NCBI GenBank assembly: GCA_018812525.1
Contig: JAHJDE010000083.1
Location: 1 to 39,627 of the forward strand
Reading direction: 5' to 3'
Source of the DNA: Gammaproteobacteria bacterium
GTDB taxonomy: Bacteria > Pseudomonadota > Gammaproteobacteria > Chromatiales > Chromatiaceae
DNA: 39,627 nucleotides
The notes under the pieces were generated by a model. The model was given only the letters and a program-made list of their open reading frames with translations, did no database searches and was not told where the DNA came from. This document shows positions 23,544 through 33,036 of the stretch, piece after piece (position 1 is the first letter of the stretch; every line of letters starts with the position of its first letter). Position numbers and translations under genes: made by a program.

Positions 23544-24086
23544 ATGATGACGGATGCTGGGGAATTGCTGGCGCTTTTACGAAACATCGAGCGACGCAGC
23601 AGGGAGGAGGGGGCTGGCCTGCCCCAGCATCGTGACCTGACCCGCTATTGGGAAGGCGTCGTTTTTCATACCTCGGGCATCCGCCTGGTGGTGGCTTTAG
23701 GCGAGGTGTCGGAGATACTGAGTCATGTCCCAGTGATGGCACGGGTCCCCGGCGCCAAACCCTGGGTCAAGGGCGTTGCCAATATACGAGGAAATCTGCT
23801 GCCCATCGTGGATTTGCAGGAATTTCTCGGCGGGCGGCCCATCATCCTGGGCAGAAGATCCCGTGTGCTGATCATCAACCGCGAAGGATTAAATGCCGGC
23901 CTATTGGTCGCCAACGTAATGGGAATGCGTCATTTTCCCGAGCATGGCTGGGGAGAGTGCGCGCCTGTGAGCGAGTCGGTGCGGCCCTTCGTCGCCGGGA
24001 GGTTCGCGCAGGATGGTGAGGATTGGCCGGTATTTAGTATTCAGCGGCTGGCCAGCGATGCCGGCTTCCAGGTGGCCGCGAAATGA
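23544..24086 (+). CDS. pilI: PilI, CheW-like coupling protein
   Basis: 180 aa. CheW domain from about residue 35: VVFHTSGIRLVVALGEVSEIL, VPGAKPWVKGVANIRGNLLPIVDLQEFL (NIRG and PIVDL) and LLVANVMGMRHF. Couples PilJ to ChpA in the polar array. Start ATG 23544, or the adjacent ATG 23547; no strong SD. It sits between pilH and pilJ in the standard order. Confidence 0.94.
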   Translation: MMTDAGELLALLRNIERRSREEGAGLPQHRDLTRYWEGVVFHTSGIRLVVALGEVSEILSHVPVMARVPGAKPWVKGVANIRGNLLPIVDLQEFLGGRPIILGRRSRVLIINREGLNAGLLVANVMGMRHFPEHGWGECAPVSESVRPFVAGRFAQDGEDWPVFSIQRLASDAGFQVAAK

Positions 24087-24159
24087 ATAGGGCCCCATTG
24101 GGGAGGTTTCTCCAAGAGCCTCTTGGGTTTGACGAGTCTGAAAGCGTGGAGAAGGCGTA

Positions 24160-26208
24160 ATGAGATTGTGGCCATCGAGGAGGTCGCGCAAGACCTTGGC
24201 TGGCGGCAATAGCCTGGTGTTTGGATTGTCGCTGTTGATATTGACGATACTGGTCCTGGCGCTGCTGTCGTTCCGGCATGTATCGACCTGGGAGGCATAC
24301 GACGAGCAGTACCGGCTCGAGGCATCCAAGCAACGGGTGCTGGCGCAGCAAATCGCCAAATACATGCTATCGGCCCTGGGCGGCGACGGCGCATCTTTCG
24401 CTGCCCTGAACGGGGTTCGCAACGAATTCGACGACTCCTTGCGCGGCATGGAGGAGGGAGCCCCTGGCAAGGGACTTCCTCCCCTGCCCCGGGAGATGGC
24501 GGGAACCCTGGCCGAGATGATCAATGCCTGGGCCGAACTGAGGGCACGCGCCGATGATGTGCTTTCCAAGCAGCATGCAATTTTGTCCCTGGGCAAGTTT
24601 ATTGGCGTAATCGACGGTGCTGTTCCCCAGCTTCAGGATAAGACGACCCAAATAGTGGCTGGGCTGATCTCCAGCGGCGCCCCCTCGAAACAGGTCGCTG
24701 AGGCATCCCGCCTGCTGATGCTGGGGCAGAGGGTGCAGAACAACATTCGTAGCGTGATGTCGGGGGGAGAGAGGGCGACCCTGGCGATCGATCAATTCGG
24801 ACGAGATGCCAGGGAGTATGCCCAGGTCATGCAGGGGCTCCTCCAGGGAGATTCCAGCCTGGGCATTGAAAAGGTGGCCGATGCCGGTGCACTGAAACTG
24901 CTGCGAGAGGCTTCGAGCCTGTTCGGCGGCATCAAGGCCCAGGCCGAGGAGATTGTTGTCTTGACTCCCAGCATCATCCCCGCCCTGGAGTCAGTGGGCG
25001 TGGTGGGCCAGGTTTCCGATCAGGTGAGCGGGGTTGCGGAACGCATGATCGGGGAACTTGGCAAATCACCAGGGCGGTTCAGCCTTCTCGGCATCAAGGT
25101 CGGCCCAGCATTCGTCACAGTCTTCGCGGGGCTTGCGGCCGCGCTGCTGCTTGCCCTCGGTCTGGTCTTGCTGGGTGATGCCCGGCGAAGGGAGCAGGAG
25201 AGCAAGCAGCAAAATGACAGAAACCAGCAGGCCATCCTGCGGCTGCTGGATGAGATGGGCGACCTGGCGGACGGTGACCTTACCGTGGAGGCCACGGTAA
25301 CGGAGGACATCACCGGCGCCATCGCCGACTCGGTCAATTATGCGATCGAGGCCTTGCGCGGGCTGGTAATGACCATCAACGAAACCACGGAGAAGGTCAC
25401 GGCCTCGGCCAGGGAGAGCCGTGCGACCGCCATCCAGTTGGCTGAGGCCAGCAATCAGCAGGCCATGGAGATTACCGAGGCATCGAATTCGATCAGCACC
25501 ATGGCCGAGTCGGTCGACGATATGTCGAAGGAGGCTTCCCAGTCCGCCGAGATCGCCCAGCGTTCAGTGGAGATCGCCGCCACTGGCGCTGAATCTGTGC
25601 GCAACACCATCAGTGGCATGGATGGCATCCGCGAACAGATCCAGGAGACTGCGAAGCGTATCAAACGCCTGGGTGAAAGCTCCCAGGAGATCGGCGACAT
25701 CGTGGAACTGATCGACGACATCGCCGACCAGACCAACATCCTGGCATTGAACGCCGCCATGCAGGCGGCCATGGCCGGGGAGGCGGGGCGCGGCTTCGCG
25801 GTGGTCGCGGACGAAGTCCAGCGCCTGGCCGAGCGCGCGGGTAATGCCACCAAGCAGATCGAGGCCCTGGTGAAGACCATTCAGGCCGACACCAATGAGG
25901 CGATGAGCTCCATGGAGACCAGCACCTCGGGCGTTGTCCGGGTGGCCTCCCTGACCGAGGGGGCCGGCGAGGCGCTGAAGGAGATCGAGAATGTTTCCAA
26001 CTATATCGCCGAGAGTACGCGGCAGATTGCGCAGTCGGCTCAATTCCAGTCGTCCCAGGCGAGCAGGATCAACGAAATCATGCGGGCCATTCAGGAGGTC
26101 TCGGTGAAATCCTCGGAGGGTACGGGACAGACGGCACATGCCATTGGAACCCTTGCCGACATGGCAGATGAGTTGCAACGTTCGGTAGCGGGTTTCCGCC
26201 TGCCTTGA
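24160..26208 (+). CDS. pilJ: PilJ methyl-accepting chemotaxis protein
   Basis: 682 aa, the standard PilJ length. Membrane segment 1 about 15-37, a long periplasmic PilJ-type domain, membrane segment 2 about 314-340 ([21 protein letters not shown]), HAMP, then the signalling coiled coil with the tip at about 511-559 ([20 protein letters not shown], then [17 protein letters not shown]). It senses pilin or surface contact in Pseudomonas. GGAG lies shortly before the ATG. A GC-rich repeat begins immediately after its stop codon, where pilK is found in Pseudomonas. Confidence 0.96.
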   Translation: MRLWPSRRSRKTLAGGNSLVFGLSLLILTILVLALLSFRHVSTWEAYDEQYRLEASKQRVLAQQIAKYMLSALGGDGASFAALNGVRNEFDDSLRGMEEGAPGKGLPPLPREMAGTLAEMINAWAELRARADDVLSKQHAILSLGKFIGVIDGAVPQLQDKTTQIVAGLISSGAPSKQVAEASRLLMLGQRVQNNIRSVMSGGERATLAIDQFGRDAREYAQVMQGLLQGDSSLGIEKVADAGALKLLREASSLFGGIKAQAEEIVVLTPSIIPALESVGVVGQVSDQVSGVAERMIGELGKSPGRFSLLGIKVGPAFVTVFAGLAAALLLALGLVLLGDARRREQESKQQNDRNQQAILRLLDEMGDLADGDLTVEATVTEDITGAIADSVNYAIEALRGLVMTINETTEKVTASARESRATAIQLAEASNQQAMEITEASNSISTMAESVDDMSKEASQSAEIAQRSVEIAATGAESVRNTISGMDGIREQIQETAKRIKRLGESSQEIGDIVELIDDIADQTNILALNAAMQAAMAGEAGRGFAVVADEVQRLAERAGNATKQIEALVKTIQADTNEAMSSMETSTSGVVRVASLTEGAGEALKEIENVSNYIAESTRQIAQSAQFQSSQASRINEIMRAIQEVSVKSSEGTGQTAHAIGTLADMADELQRSVAGFRLP

Positions 26209-26254
26209 GTACGGGCGGGTTTGAAACCCGCCCGTACAAAACCCGCCCGTACAA
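26209..26254. repeat. GC-rich 15-bp-unit repeat, copy 3, directly after pilJ
   Basis: Begins on the base after the pilJ stop: GTACGGGCGGGTTT, then AAACCCGCCCGTAC and AAAACCCGCCCGTAC. It can form a strong hairpin and so could attenuate or protect the pilJ mRNA end. The pilJ-chpA gap (111 bp) holds nothing else I can identify. Confidence 0.85.
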
Positions 26255-26319
26255 GGAATATTTCGTGGGAATCATAATAATCGTGGCATGCCCGGCATCC
26301 CGGTAAGGCGAATGATCGA

Positions 26320-29300
26320 ATGAATATTGCGAAGGACAACTTCATCAAATGGATTCGCAAGGACCTGTTCGAATTGGTCCGCGAAGCCAGAATGGCGTTG
26401 GAGGATTTTGCCGAGGGCTCGGGTGATCCCGCTCAGATGGGGCGATGCGTGGAGCGCTTGCATCAGATGCGAGGCACGCTGTTGATGATCCAGCTCGATG
26501 GCGCAGCCCTGCTGGCCGGGGAGATGGAGCTACTGGCGGATGCCTTGCACCGGCAAACGATTGGCAGACACGAGGAAGCCTTTGAGGCCCTCATGTTGGG
26601 TATGGTGCAGTTGCCCGACCATATCGACAGGGTGCAAGCGGGAGATTCCGATTCCCCGCTCCGGATTGTAACGGCGCTCAATGAGATGCGCGCCGCGCGC
26701 GACGCGCCCTTGTTCTCGGAGCTTGAGCTGTTCGGGGAGGATCTTGAACGCCACTTGGCGGAGAGGACGGAAAAGGGGCAGCCGAATCCGGATTTGTCAG
26801 AGGTGGCCCGCCAGAGACGGCCCATGCTCCACCAGGGATTGCTCAAGTGGTTCCGTGATTTCGAGCCGGCCGAGGGCGTCCGCCAGATCCTTGAGGTTAC
26901 GGATGCATTGGCCGAGGGCGCCGGCACCGAACGGGTTCGCCTGTTTTTCAGGGCCGTCGGCGCCCTGGCGGACGCCATCGTCGCCGCCCCCCTGGACGCG
27001 GGCGTCTCGGTCAAGCAGTTGCTGGGCAAGATCGACAGGGAGATAAAACGGATCATTGACCAGGGGGAAGGGGCCTTCTTCGAAGAGATGCCCCTGGATC
27101 TTTATAAAAACGTCCTCTTCCACATCGTCAAATCGGAAGACAGAGGGGAGCGGGTTGTGGAACTCCGCCGAGCCTTCGGTTTCACCCCCTTTGAAACCCC
27201 GGACGGGGCGCTGCCGCTGGGCGGCCTCAACGCTGAGCTATTCGACACCGTTGCCGAGGCCGTCCGGGAGGATCTCACCAAGATCAAGGATGAGCTCGAT
27301 CTCTTTATCCGCACCGGGAAAGGGGATGTGCGCCGACTCGAAAGGGTGCGCGATCCCATGGCCAAGCTGGCGGAAACCCTGGGCATGCTGGGCCAGGCTG
27401 ACCTGCGCACCCAATTGAAGGAGCATGTCGAGCGGCTTGGCGGATGGATACTTGGAGATGGGGCTCCGCCCGAGCAGGATCTCATGGAGATGGCCTCCGC
27501 CATCCTTTCCGTGGAGTCGCAGCTGCAAAACGCCTCCTTCGCCCCCACCGCCGATGCGGGTGCGCCAGTCACCGAGGGCATCAGGAAGACCGATAAGGAG
27601 TTCAATCGTCTGCTTGCAGCCGCCCTGCAAGAGGCCTCGATCGATATGGCCCACATCAAGGAGGCGATCAACAACTATGTCGCGACCGGCGATGCCCTGG
27701 CCCTCAGAAATATCTCGACAAGGTTCCGGACGGTGCAGGGCGCGCTCAACATGCTGGAAATGGAGGAGCCGGCGCGCATGCTGGCCAATGTCGGCGCCTA
27801 TGTGGAAGATCGCTTGGGGCAGGGGGGGCAGCCGGAGAGCGGCGAGTTGAATGCCTTGGCCGATGTGATCTCCAGTATTGAGTATTTCATGGAATCGGTT
27901 GCCGGGGATCTGGGGCAGCAGGAAGACATACTGGCCTTCACCCGCGGCGCATTGCACCGGCTTGAGGAGAGAGACGCGACCCAGCGCCCCCCGCGTGGGC
28001 TTACAGGCGTACCGGAATCCGCTCCCCTCGCTGTTCCCGAGTTGGTCAGGGAACTGGGTGTCGTCGATGAGCCGCCCTCCCTGGAGGGTATAGAGATCGA
28101 GGAGGCCTTCATTGACGAGGTGGCCAAGGCCGAACCGCTGAGAAAGGAATACCGGCCTGAAATCCTGCCGGAGGTTGTGGCGTCGGATCACGACGAGGGG
28201 CCTGATTCCGAGATCCTCGATATCTTTCTGGAGGAGGCGAACGAAGAGCTGGATGTTATCCGGGAGCAGGTTCCCCGCTGGCTGAACAATTTTGAGGACA
28301 AGGAGGCCCTGTCCCGCTTCCGGCGCTCCTTCCATACCCTCAAAGGCAGCGGGCGCCTGGTCGGGGCGGAGCTGGTGGGGGAGTTCTCCTGGTCGGTCGA
28401 GACACTCCTGAATCACATCATCGACGGGACCGTAGCGGTTTCCGATCCAGTCGTTTCCCTGATGCGGGACGTTCTGGAGATCCTGCCCGAGCTGATCGAG
28501 AGCGAAACCCACAAGAGGAAACCGGAGGTCGATTATCAGTCTGTCATGGAGCGAGCCTTCGCCTTGGCGCAAGGTCGTAAACCCAGTACCGAACCGGCAC
28601 GGAAAACTGGCAAGGAGACTGACGAACTAGAGCCCGAGGCAGAAGGCGAAGCCGTCGCCGAACCGGGCTTTGATCAGGCGGCGGCAACGGCCTCGGAACC
28701 CGAATTCGTGGAAATACCGGCCGAGGACCTGACCGCATCCGGCCTGGGGCTGGACTCGGATCTTCAATACGAAGAGATCGAAATCACGGAGCCCCTGGGT
28801 GATGAAGGCTTGCGGGAATGGCAACTGACATCGGATTTTGCCCTGGATAAATTTGAACCCGAGCGGTTGATGGATGCCCAGGAGGAAGAGATCGATGTCT
28901 TGGGTGAGCCGATCATTGAACTGGATGAGACCCTGAAGGAGATATTCGAATCCGAATCGCGGGGACACCTGGCGACACTGGAGGAATTTCTGCAAGAGTG
29001 CGATCCGACGCTGGGCTGTATGTTGACCAGCAGAGTGACACGGGCCCTGCACACCCTGCACGGCAGTGCCGATATGGCGGGAGTCACGCCCATCGCGCGT
29101 ATTACCAAGGCCAATGAGCGCTATTTCGATGAATTGATGGAGCACCACCAGCTCCTGCGCGAGACCGATCTGGCGCTATTGAGGACAACGGTGGACATGG
29201 CGAAGCAGGTCCTGGCCGCCATCAATGTGGCAGGTGCAGACATACCCGGCTGGGAGTCCCATGTGGAGCGGATCCAGGGACAGCGCCTCCAGTTGGAATC

Positions 29301-32217
29301 CCTGATGGCTGTTGAGGCCGAGGAGGATTCGGATCGGACGGAATTCACCCTGTCGGACTCTTCGGGCCTGATTCACGACACAGAGATCGCCCCTTCGAGC
29401 CCGCAGGGCGATATCCTCTCCTTCATGGAGGCCCCCCAGATTCAAACATCCCGGGAGGACGCCTTGTCATTCATGGAAGAATTGCCGCCGATTGAGGCTA
29501 TCGAGCCCAGGCCCCTGGCCGGAACTGCGGCGGAGGAGTACGAGTCGATCCTGGTCACCACCCCCGAGGTGCCGGACCAGCCCGAAGATGAGAGCATCGA
29601 TGACATCGAGGAGATTAAGGGCACGGATCAGGAACTGACCGAGATCTTCCTCGAAGAGGCCGGGGAACTGCTGGAAGAGCTTGAGTCAGCACTGCATTCC
29701 TGGCAGGCCAACCCAGGAGACAAAGCTGCCAACGCCAGCCTGCAACGGATTCTGCATACCCTGAAGGGGGCCTCGCGGCTGGCTGGCGTCAGCCAGATCG
29801 GCGATCTGAGTCATGCCTTTGAATCCCTGATCATCGCCGTTGAGCGAGGCGTCTTGAAGGCGGATGCCTCCGTGCTGTCCCTGGCAAGGCGGGTCGCGGA
29901 TCAACTGATGGCCCAGGTCGATATGCTGGGCAGCGATGGAAAGGTGCCCTCTGGACGACAACTGGTGCGGTTATTGGAGGCCACGCAGCGGGGGGAGCTT
30001 GATGGGCAGGAAGCCCTAGGACGCACAAGGAAAAACACAGATACGCAGAGAGAGGCCGAAGAGGCAAGCATCGGGGGGAGGGCTGGTCCAGTCCCGATGC
30101 CCTCGGCCGCTCCACCCACCCCCGAACCCGGCCTCTTGGCCGATGAATCTGCCAGGAGCCTGCCTACGGCCCTGGCCGAGCCCAAGTCTGAGACGGATGC
30201 CGAGGCATTGCCGGATAACGATATGCCATCCCTCTTTGTCAGGGAGCAGGACTCCACCTTCGTGCAAACCCCGGCAGGAAGAGTGAGGCAGGATCAGATC
30301 AGGGTGCGTTCCGATCAACTCGACCGCATGGTGAACAACGCGGGCGAAATCAGTATCTACCGTACCCGACTCGAACAGCAGAACGGTGAAATGGAATTCA
30401 ATCTGGGCGAGCTGGATCAGACCGTTTTGCGTTTGCGTCAGCAATTGCGCATCCTGGAAATCGAGACCGAGACCCAGATCCTGTTCCGGTTCGATAAGGA
30501 CAGGGATCAGCGAGGAGCGGTACAGGGGCGTACCCTTTACGGACCTAAGGAGGGAAAGGCGTCCGAGGCCGAGGGGGAAACCTTCGATCCCCTGGAGATG
30601 GACCGTTTCTCCACTATCCAGCAGATGTCGCGCAGTCTGGCCGAAACGGTGAACGACCTGGTCAGCATCCGCGACATGATGGACGATCACAACCGCGAGA
30701 TCGAAACCCTCCTCTTGCAGCAATCGCGGGTCAGCAATGACCTTCAGGATGGGCTGCTACGCACCCGCATGGTCCCCTTCAACCAGATCATCCCCCGATT
30801 GCAGCGCCTGGTCCGGCAAACGACCCAGGCCTTGGAAAAGCGGGCGGAACTGAGCGTGGAGGGCGGTGGCGGCGAAGTCGATCGAACCATACTCGACCGC
30901 ATTGTGGCGCCGCTGGAGCATATCTTCCGTAACGCTATCTCCCATGGCATAGAGTCTACCGAACAACGCATCGCCGCCGGCAAGCCCCCCGTGGGCCGGA
31001 TTCTCCTGAGCCTGAATCGTGAAGGACGCGATGTCGTCATCAAGGTTTCGGATGACGGCGCCGGCATCAATTTCCAGGCAGTTCGGTCGCGCGCTCTGAA
31101 GCGGGGATTATTGACGGCGGATGCCGCCATCGCCGATGAGGATCTGGTGCAATTCGTGCTGGAGCCCGGTTTCTCGACGGCCACGACTGTTACCCAGATC
31201 TCCGGCCGGGGTGTCGGCATGGACGTGGTCTCCAGCGAGGTGAAACAACTCGGCGGAACCCTGGATATGAGTACCAAACCGGGGGAAGGAACGACCTTCA
31301 GTATCCGCCTTCCCTACACCCTTGCCCTCGCCGAGGCGTTGCTGGTCAATCTCGGCGAGGATGTATTCGCCATTCCCCACACCAGTATCGAAGGGGTTAC
31401 CCGTGTTGCGCGCCAGGAGCTGGAGTCCTGCTACAGCGGCCAGCAGGAAGGCATCACTTATGCGGGAAACCGCTATCGCGTCCGCTATCTGGGCGAGATG
31501 CTCGAATTCGTCCCCACGGGCGGCGACTATCTGAGCGGGCAGGGCAAGTGGTTTCCCCTCCTGCTCGTGCGCCACGGCGAACATCGCGTGGCTGTGCAGG
31601 TTGACCAGATGGTTGGCAGCCGCCAGATCGTGGTCAAGTCGGTCGGTATGCAATTAAGCACTGTGCGTTGGATTACCGGCGGCACCATCCTGGGTGATGG
31701 GCGCGTGGCCTTGATCCTGGATGTCAATGCCCTGGTGAGGCTTGCAGATATCCATCAGAAGCGTTTGGCCCTGGCCAGGGCCGAAGAGCCAAAACCCTCT
31801 GACGATACACCGAAGAAAGTGGAGCCAGTTTCCGCGGAGCGCCCCGTCACGGTCATGGTGGTGGATGACTCCATCACGGTACGCAAGGTGACCGGAAGAT
31901 TGCTGAACCGGCACAACATGACCGTGATCACGGCCAAGGACGGTGTCGATGCCCTGGCCCAGTTGCAGGAGATGATTCCCGACATCATGTTGCTGGATAT
32001 TGAAATGCCGCGCATGGACGGCTATGAGCTGACCCGGCATATACGACACTCGGCAGAGCTGAAGCATATCCCGATCATCATGATCACCTCCCGTACCGGC
32101 GAGAAACATCGACAACGGGCCATGGACCTCGGCGTGAACAACTATCTGGGCAAGCCCTATCAGGAATCTGACCTGCTCGATAGCATCTATGCCCTATTGG
32201 CCGAGATCTCCGCATGA
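26320..32217 (+). CDS. chpA: ChpA/PilL hybrid chemosensory histidine kinase
   Basis: 1965 aa. Three canonical Hpt domains with active His at H672 (SFHTLKGSGRL), H911 (ALHTLHGSADM) and H1146 (ILHTLKGASRL). Earlier degenerate Hpt-like regions include RLHQMRGTLLMI (H48) and STRFRTVQGALNML (no His). HATPase has the N-box HIFRNAISHGIES (N1538), G1 DDGAGIN and G2 SGRGVGMDVV; then a CheW-like domain and a receiver (phospho-acceptor D1893 in IMLLDIEMPRMDGYE). It phosphorylates PilG and PilH. It is shorter than the roughly 2470-aa Pseudomonas ChpA, which has eight phosphotransfer-type domains. Residues about 1399-1413 (around GRTLYGPKEGK) are encoded by a copy of the intergenic 42-bp repeat. It overlaps chpC by 4 bp. 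Confidence 0.96.
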   Translation: MNIAKDNFIKWIRKDLFELVREARMALEDFAEGSGDPAQMGRCVERLHQMRGTLLMIQLDGAALLAGEMELLADALHRQTIGRHEEAFEALMLGMVQLPDHIDRVQAGDSDSPLRIVTALNEMRAARDAPLFSELELFGEDLERHLAERTEKGQPNPDLSEVARQRRPMLHQGLLKWFRDFEPAEGVRQILEVTDALAEGAGTERVRLFFRAVGALADAIVAAPLDAGVSVKQLLGKIDREIKRIIDQGEGAFFEEMPLDLYKNVLFHIVKSEDRGERVVELRRAFGFTPFETPDGALPLGGLNAELFDTVAEAVREDLTKIKDELDLFIRTGKGDVRRLERVRDPMAKLAETLGMLGQADLRTQLKEHVERLGGWILGDGAPPEQDLMEMASAILSVESQLQNASFAPTADAGAPVTEGIRKTDKEFNRLLAAALQEASIDMAHIKEAINNYVATGDALALRNISTRFRTVQGALNMLEMEEPARMLANVGAYVEDRLGQGGQPESGELNALADVISSIEYFMESVAGDLGQQEDILAFTRGALHRLEERDATQRPPRGLTGVPESAPLAVPELVRELGVVDEPPSLEGIEIEEAFIDEVAKAEPLRKEYRPEILPEVVASDHDEGPDSEILDIFLEEANEELDVIREQVPRWLNNFEDKEALSRFRRSFHTLKGSGRLVGAELVGEFSWSVETLLNHIIDGTVAVSDPVVSLMRDVLEILPELIESETHKRKPEVDYQSVMERAFALAQGRKPSTEPARKTGKETDELEPEAEGEAVAEPGFDQAAATASEPEFVEIPAEDLTASGLGLDSDLQYEEIEITEPLGDEGLREWQLTSDFALDKFEPERLMDAQEEEIDVLGEPIIELDETLKEIFESESRGHLATLEEFLQECDPTLGCMLTSRVTRALHTLHGSADMAGVTPIARITKANERYFDELMEHHQLLRETDLALLRTTVDMAKQVLAAINVAGADIPGWESHVERIQGQRLQLESLMAVEAEEDSDRTEFTLSDSSGLIHDTEIAPSSPQGDILSFMEAPQIQTSREDALSFMEELPPIEAIEPRPLAGTAAEEYESILVTTPEVPDQPEDESIDDIEEIKGTDQELTEIFLEEAGELLEELESALHSWQANPGDKAANASLQRILHTLKGASRLAGVSQIGDLSHAFESLIIAVERGVLKADASVLSLARRVADQLMAQVDMLGSDGKVPSGRQLVRLLEATQRGELDGQEALGRTRKNTDTQREAEEASIGGRAGPVPMPSAAPPTPEPGLLADESARSLPTALAEPKSETDAEALPDNDMPSLFVREQDSTFVQTPAGRVRQDQIRVRSDQLDRMVNNAGEISIYRTRLEQQNGEMEFNLGELDQTVLRLRQQLRILEIETETQILFRFDKDRDQRGAVQGRTLYGPKEGKASEAEGETFDPLEMDRFSTIQQMSRSLAETVNDLVSIRDMMDDHNREIETLLLQQSRVSNDLQDGLLRTRMVPFNQIIPRLQRLVRQTTQALEKRAELSVEGGGGEVDRTILDRIVAPLEHIFRNAISHGIESTEQRIAAGKPPVGRILLSLNREGRDVVIKVSDDGAGINFQAVRSRALKRGLLTADAAIADEDLVQFVLEPGFSTATTVTQISGRGVGMDVVSSEVKQLGGTLDMSTKPGEGTTFSIRLPYTLALAEALLVNLGEDVFAIPHTSIEGVTRVARQELESCYSGQQEGITYAGNRYRVRYLGEMLEFVPTGGDYLSGQGKWFPLLLVRHGEHRVAVQVDQMVGSRQIVVKSVGMQLSTVRWITGGTILGDGRVALILDVNALVRLADIHQKRLALARAEEPKPSDDTPKKVEPVSAERPVTVMVVDDSITVRKVTGRLLNRHNMTVITAKDGVDALAQLQEMIPDIMLLDIEMPRMDGYELTRHIRHSAELKHIPIIMITSRTGEKHRQRAMDLGVNNYLGKPYQESDLLDSIYALLAEISA
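30515..30557. repeat. diverged 42-bp-type repeat in frame within chpA
   Basis: GAGCGGTACAGGGGCGTACC followed by CTTTACGGACCTAAGGAGGG matches the tandem unit at 22341-22424 at 35 of 43 positions. It lies between the dimerisation helices and FDPLEMDRFS of ChpA. Confidence 0.7.
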
Positions 32218-32690
32218 ATACAGAAGCAAAGCCCGCCCAGGGCGAGAGCGTGCGCTGCGTCATCATCCCTCTCGATGGCGGGGCACTGCTGCTGCCCAAT
32301 GCCAGCGTCGCCGAAGTGGTGAGCTACCAGGCGGGCGAGGCGGTGGCCTCGGCCCCGCCCTGGTGCCTGGGAAGATTCCAATGGCGCGGTGTCAGAGTAC
32401 CGCTCATCTCCTTCGAGAGGTTCATCGGCGAGACACTGGGCGATATCGGACATCGCGCCCGCATCATCGTCATCTACGGCTTGGGCGAAGGCCGTGACAA
32501 AGCGCCCTACTTTGGCGTCCTGGCCCAAGGTATCCCCCGCCTGAGCCGCGTTGCCGCCGATGGGATTCAGCCGGCGGAAGAAGGCAACAGCCATGAAGCT
32601 ATCGCCGCCAGGGTGCTGGTGGATGGCGTGAAGGCCTGGATACCCGATGTGGACAAGTTGACGGGACTCATCGAGACACTGGCCGACTGA
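32214..32690 (+). CDS. chpC: ChpC-type CheW-like protein
   Basis: 158 aa. ChpC-like CheW fold: VRCVIIPLDGGALLLPNASVAEVV, APPWCLGRFQWRGVRVPLISFERF in place of the NLRG core, YFGVLAQGIPRLSRV, and a C-terminal VKAWIPDVDKLTGLIETL. It is an accessory coupler for additional receptors. ATGA overlap with chpA. In Pseudomonas chpB (CheB) lies between chpA and chpC; here it is missing without a gap. Last gene of the cluster. Confidence 0.9.
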   Translation: MNTEAKPAQGESVRCVIIPLDGGALLLPNASVAEVVSYQAGEAVASAPPWCLGRFQWRGVRVPLISFERFIGETLGDIGHRARIIVIYGLGEGRDKAPYFGVLAQGIPRLSRVAADGIQPAEEGNSHEAIAARVLVDGVKAWIPDVDKLTGLIETLAD

Positions 32691-32714
32691 ACAGGGTTCA
32701 GCGTGGACCGTTCG

Positions 32715-32791
32715 TTTTACATTGATGCGTTGCAACACCCATCCCTTGGAGGCCAGAAGCCGGAAAACAGCTTTCCGCTGATTGCCTTCAC
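32715..32791 (-). pseudogene. hicA: hicA toxin remnant, frameshifted and truncated
   Basis: Directly downstream of hicB on the minus strand, frame one reads VKAISGK from a GTG overlapping the hicB stop. After a shift near 32765-32775 the next frame reads KAVFRLLASKGWVLQRIN. Joined, these match the HicA mRNA-interferase pattern (K-x-x-SGK-x-F-x-x-LL-x-x-x-GW-x-L-x-R-I-x), but the following GSHH with the catalytic His is missing. The toxin is therefore dead here. The match is by eye. Confidence 0.55.
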
Positions 32792-32991
32792 ACTGCGATC
32801 TCCATGATTCTGTCCCTTTCCGACAGGCTGAAATCCTGAACATCGACAGACAAACAGCCTTCCACTGCTTCATAGAGATTTACCAACAATTCATCAAAGG
32901 TTTCCCCTTGGGTCACGCAACCCTCTATGGAAGGAACCTCTGCCCAGTAGCCGCCTTCTTCCGCCTGGTGAACTATTACTTTTAGCTTCAT
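32788..32991 (-). CDS. hicB: HicB-family antitoxin
   Basis: 67 aa. The family core is complete: LKVIVHQAEEGGYWAEVPSIEGCVTQGETFDELLVNLYEAVEGC. It is the short form without a C-terminal DNA-binding domain. HicB folds around HicA to block its RNase activity. The only hicA-like sequence beside it is a frameshifted remnant, so it is an orphan or a leftover antitoxin. No clear SD. It lies between chpC (convergent) and the alpha-2-macroglobulin gene, 45 bp after that gene's stop on the same strand. Confidence 0.8.
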   Translation of the reverse strand: MKLKVIVHQAEEGGYWAEVPSIEGCVTQGETFDELLVNLYEAVEGCLSVDVQDFSLSERDRIMEIAV

Positions 32992-33036
32992 TTCAACGTA
33001 CCGGCACCCGTTTTGATTGATGATCGCTCTGCTGCC

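Noticed and set aside
27238-28572. 444-aa minus-strand frame
   Set aside because: Antisense to chpA, with shadow-type composition and no family motif.
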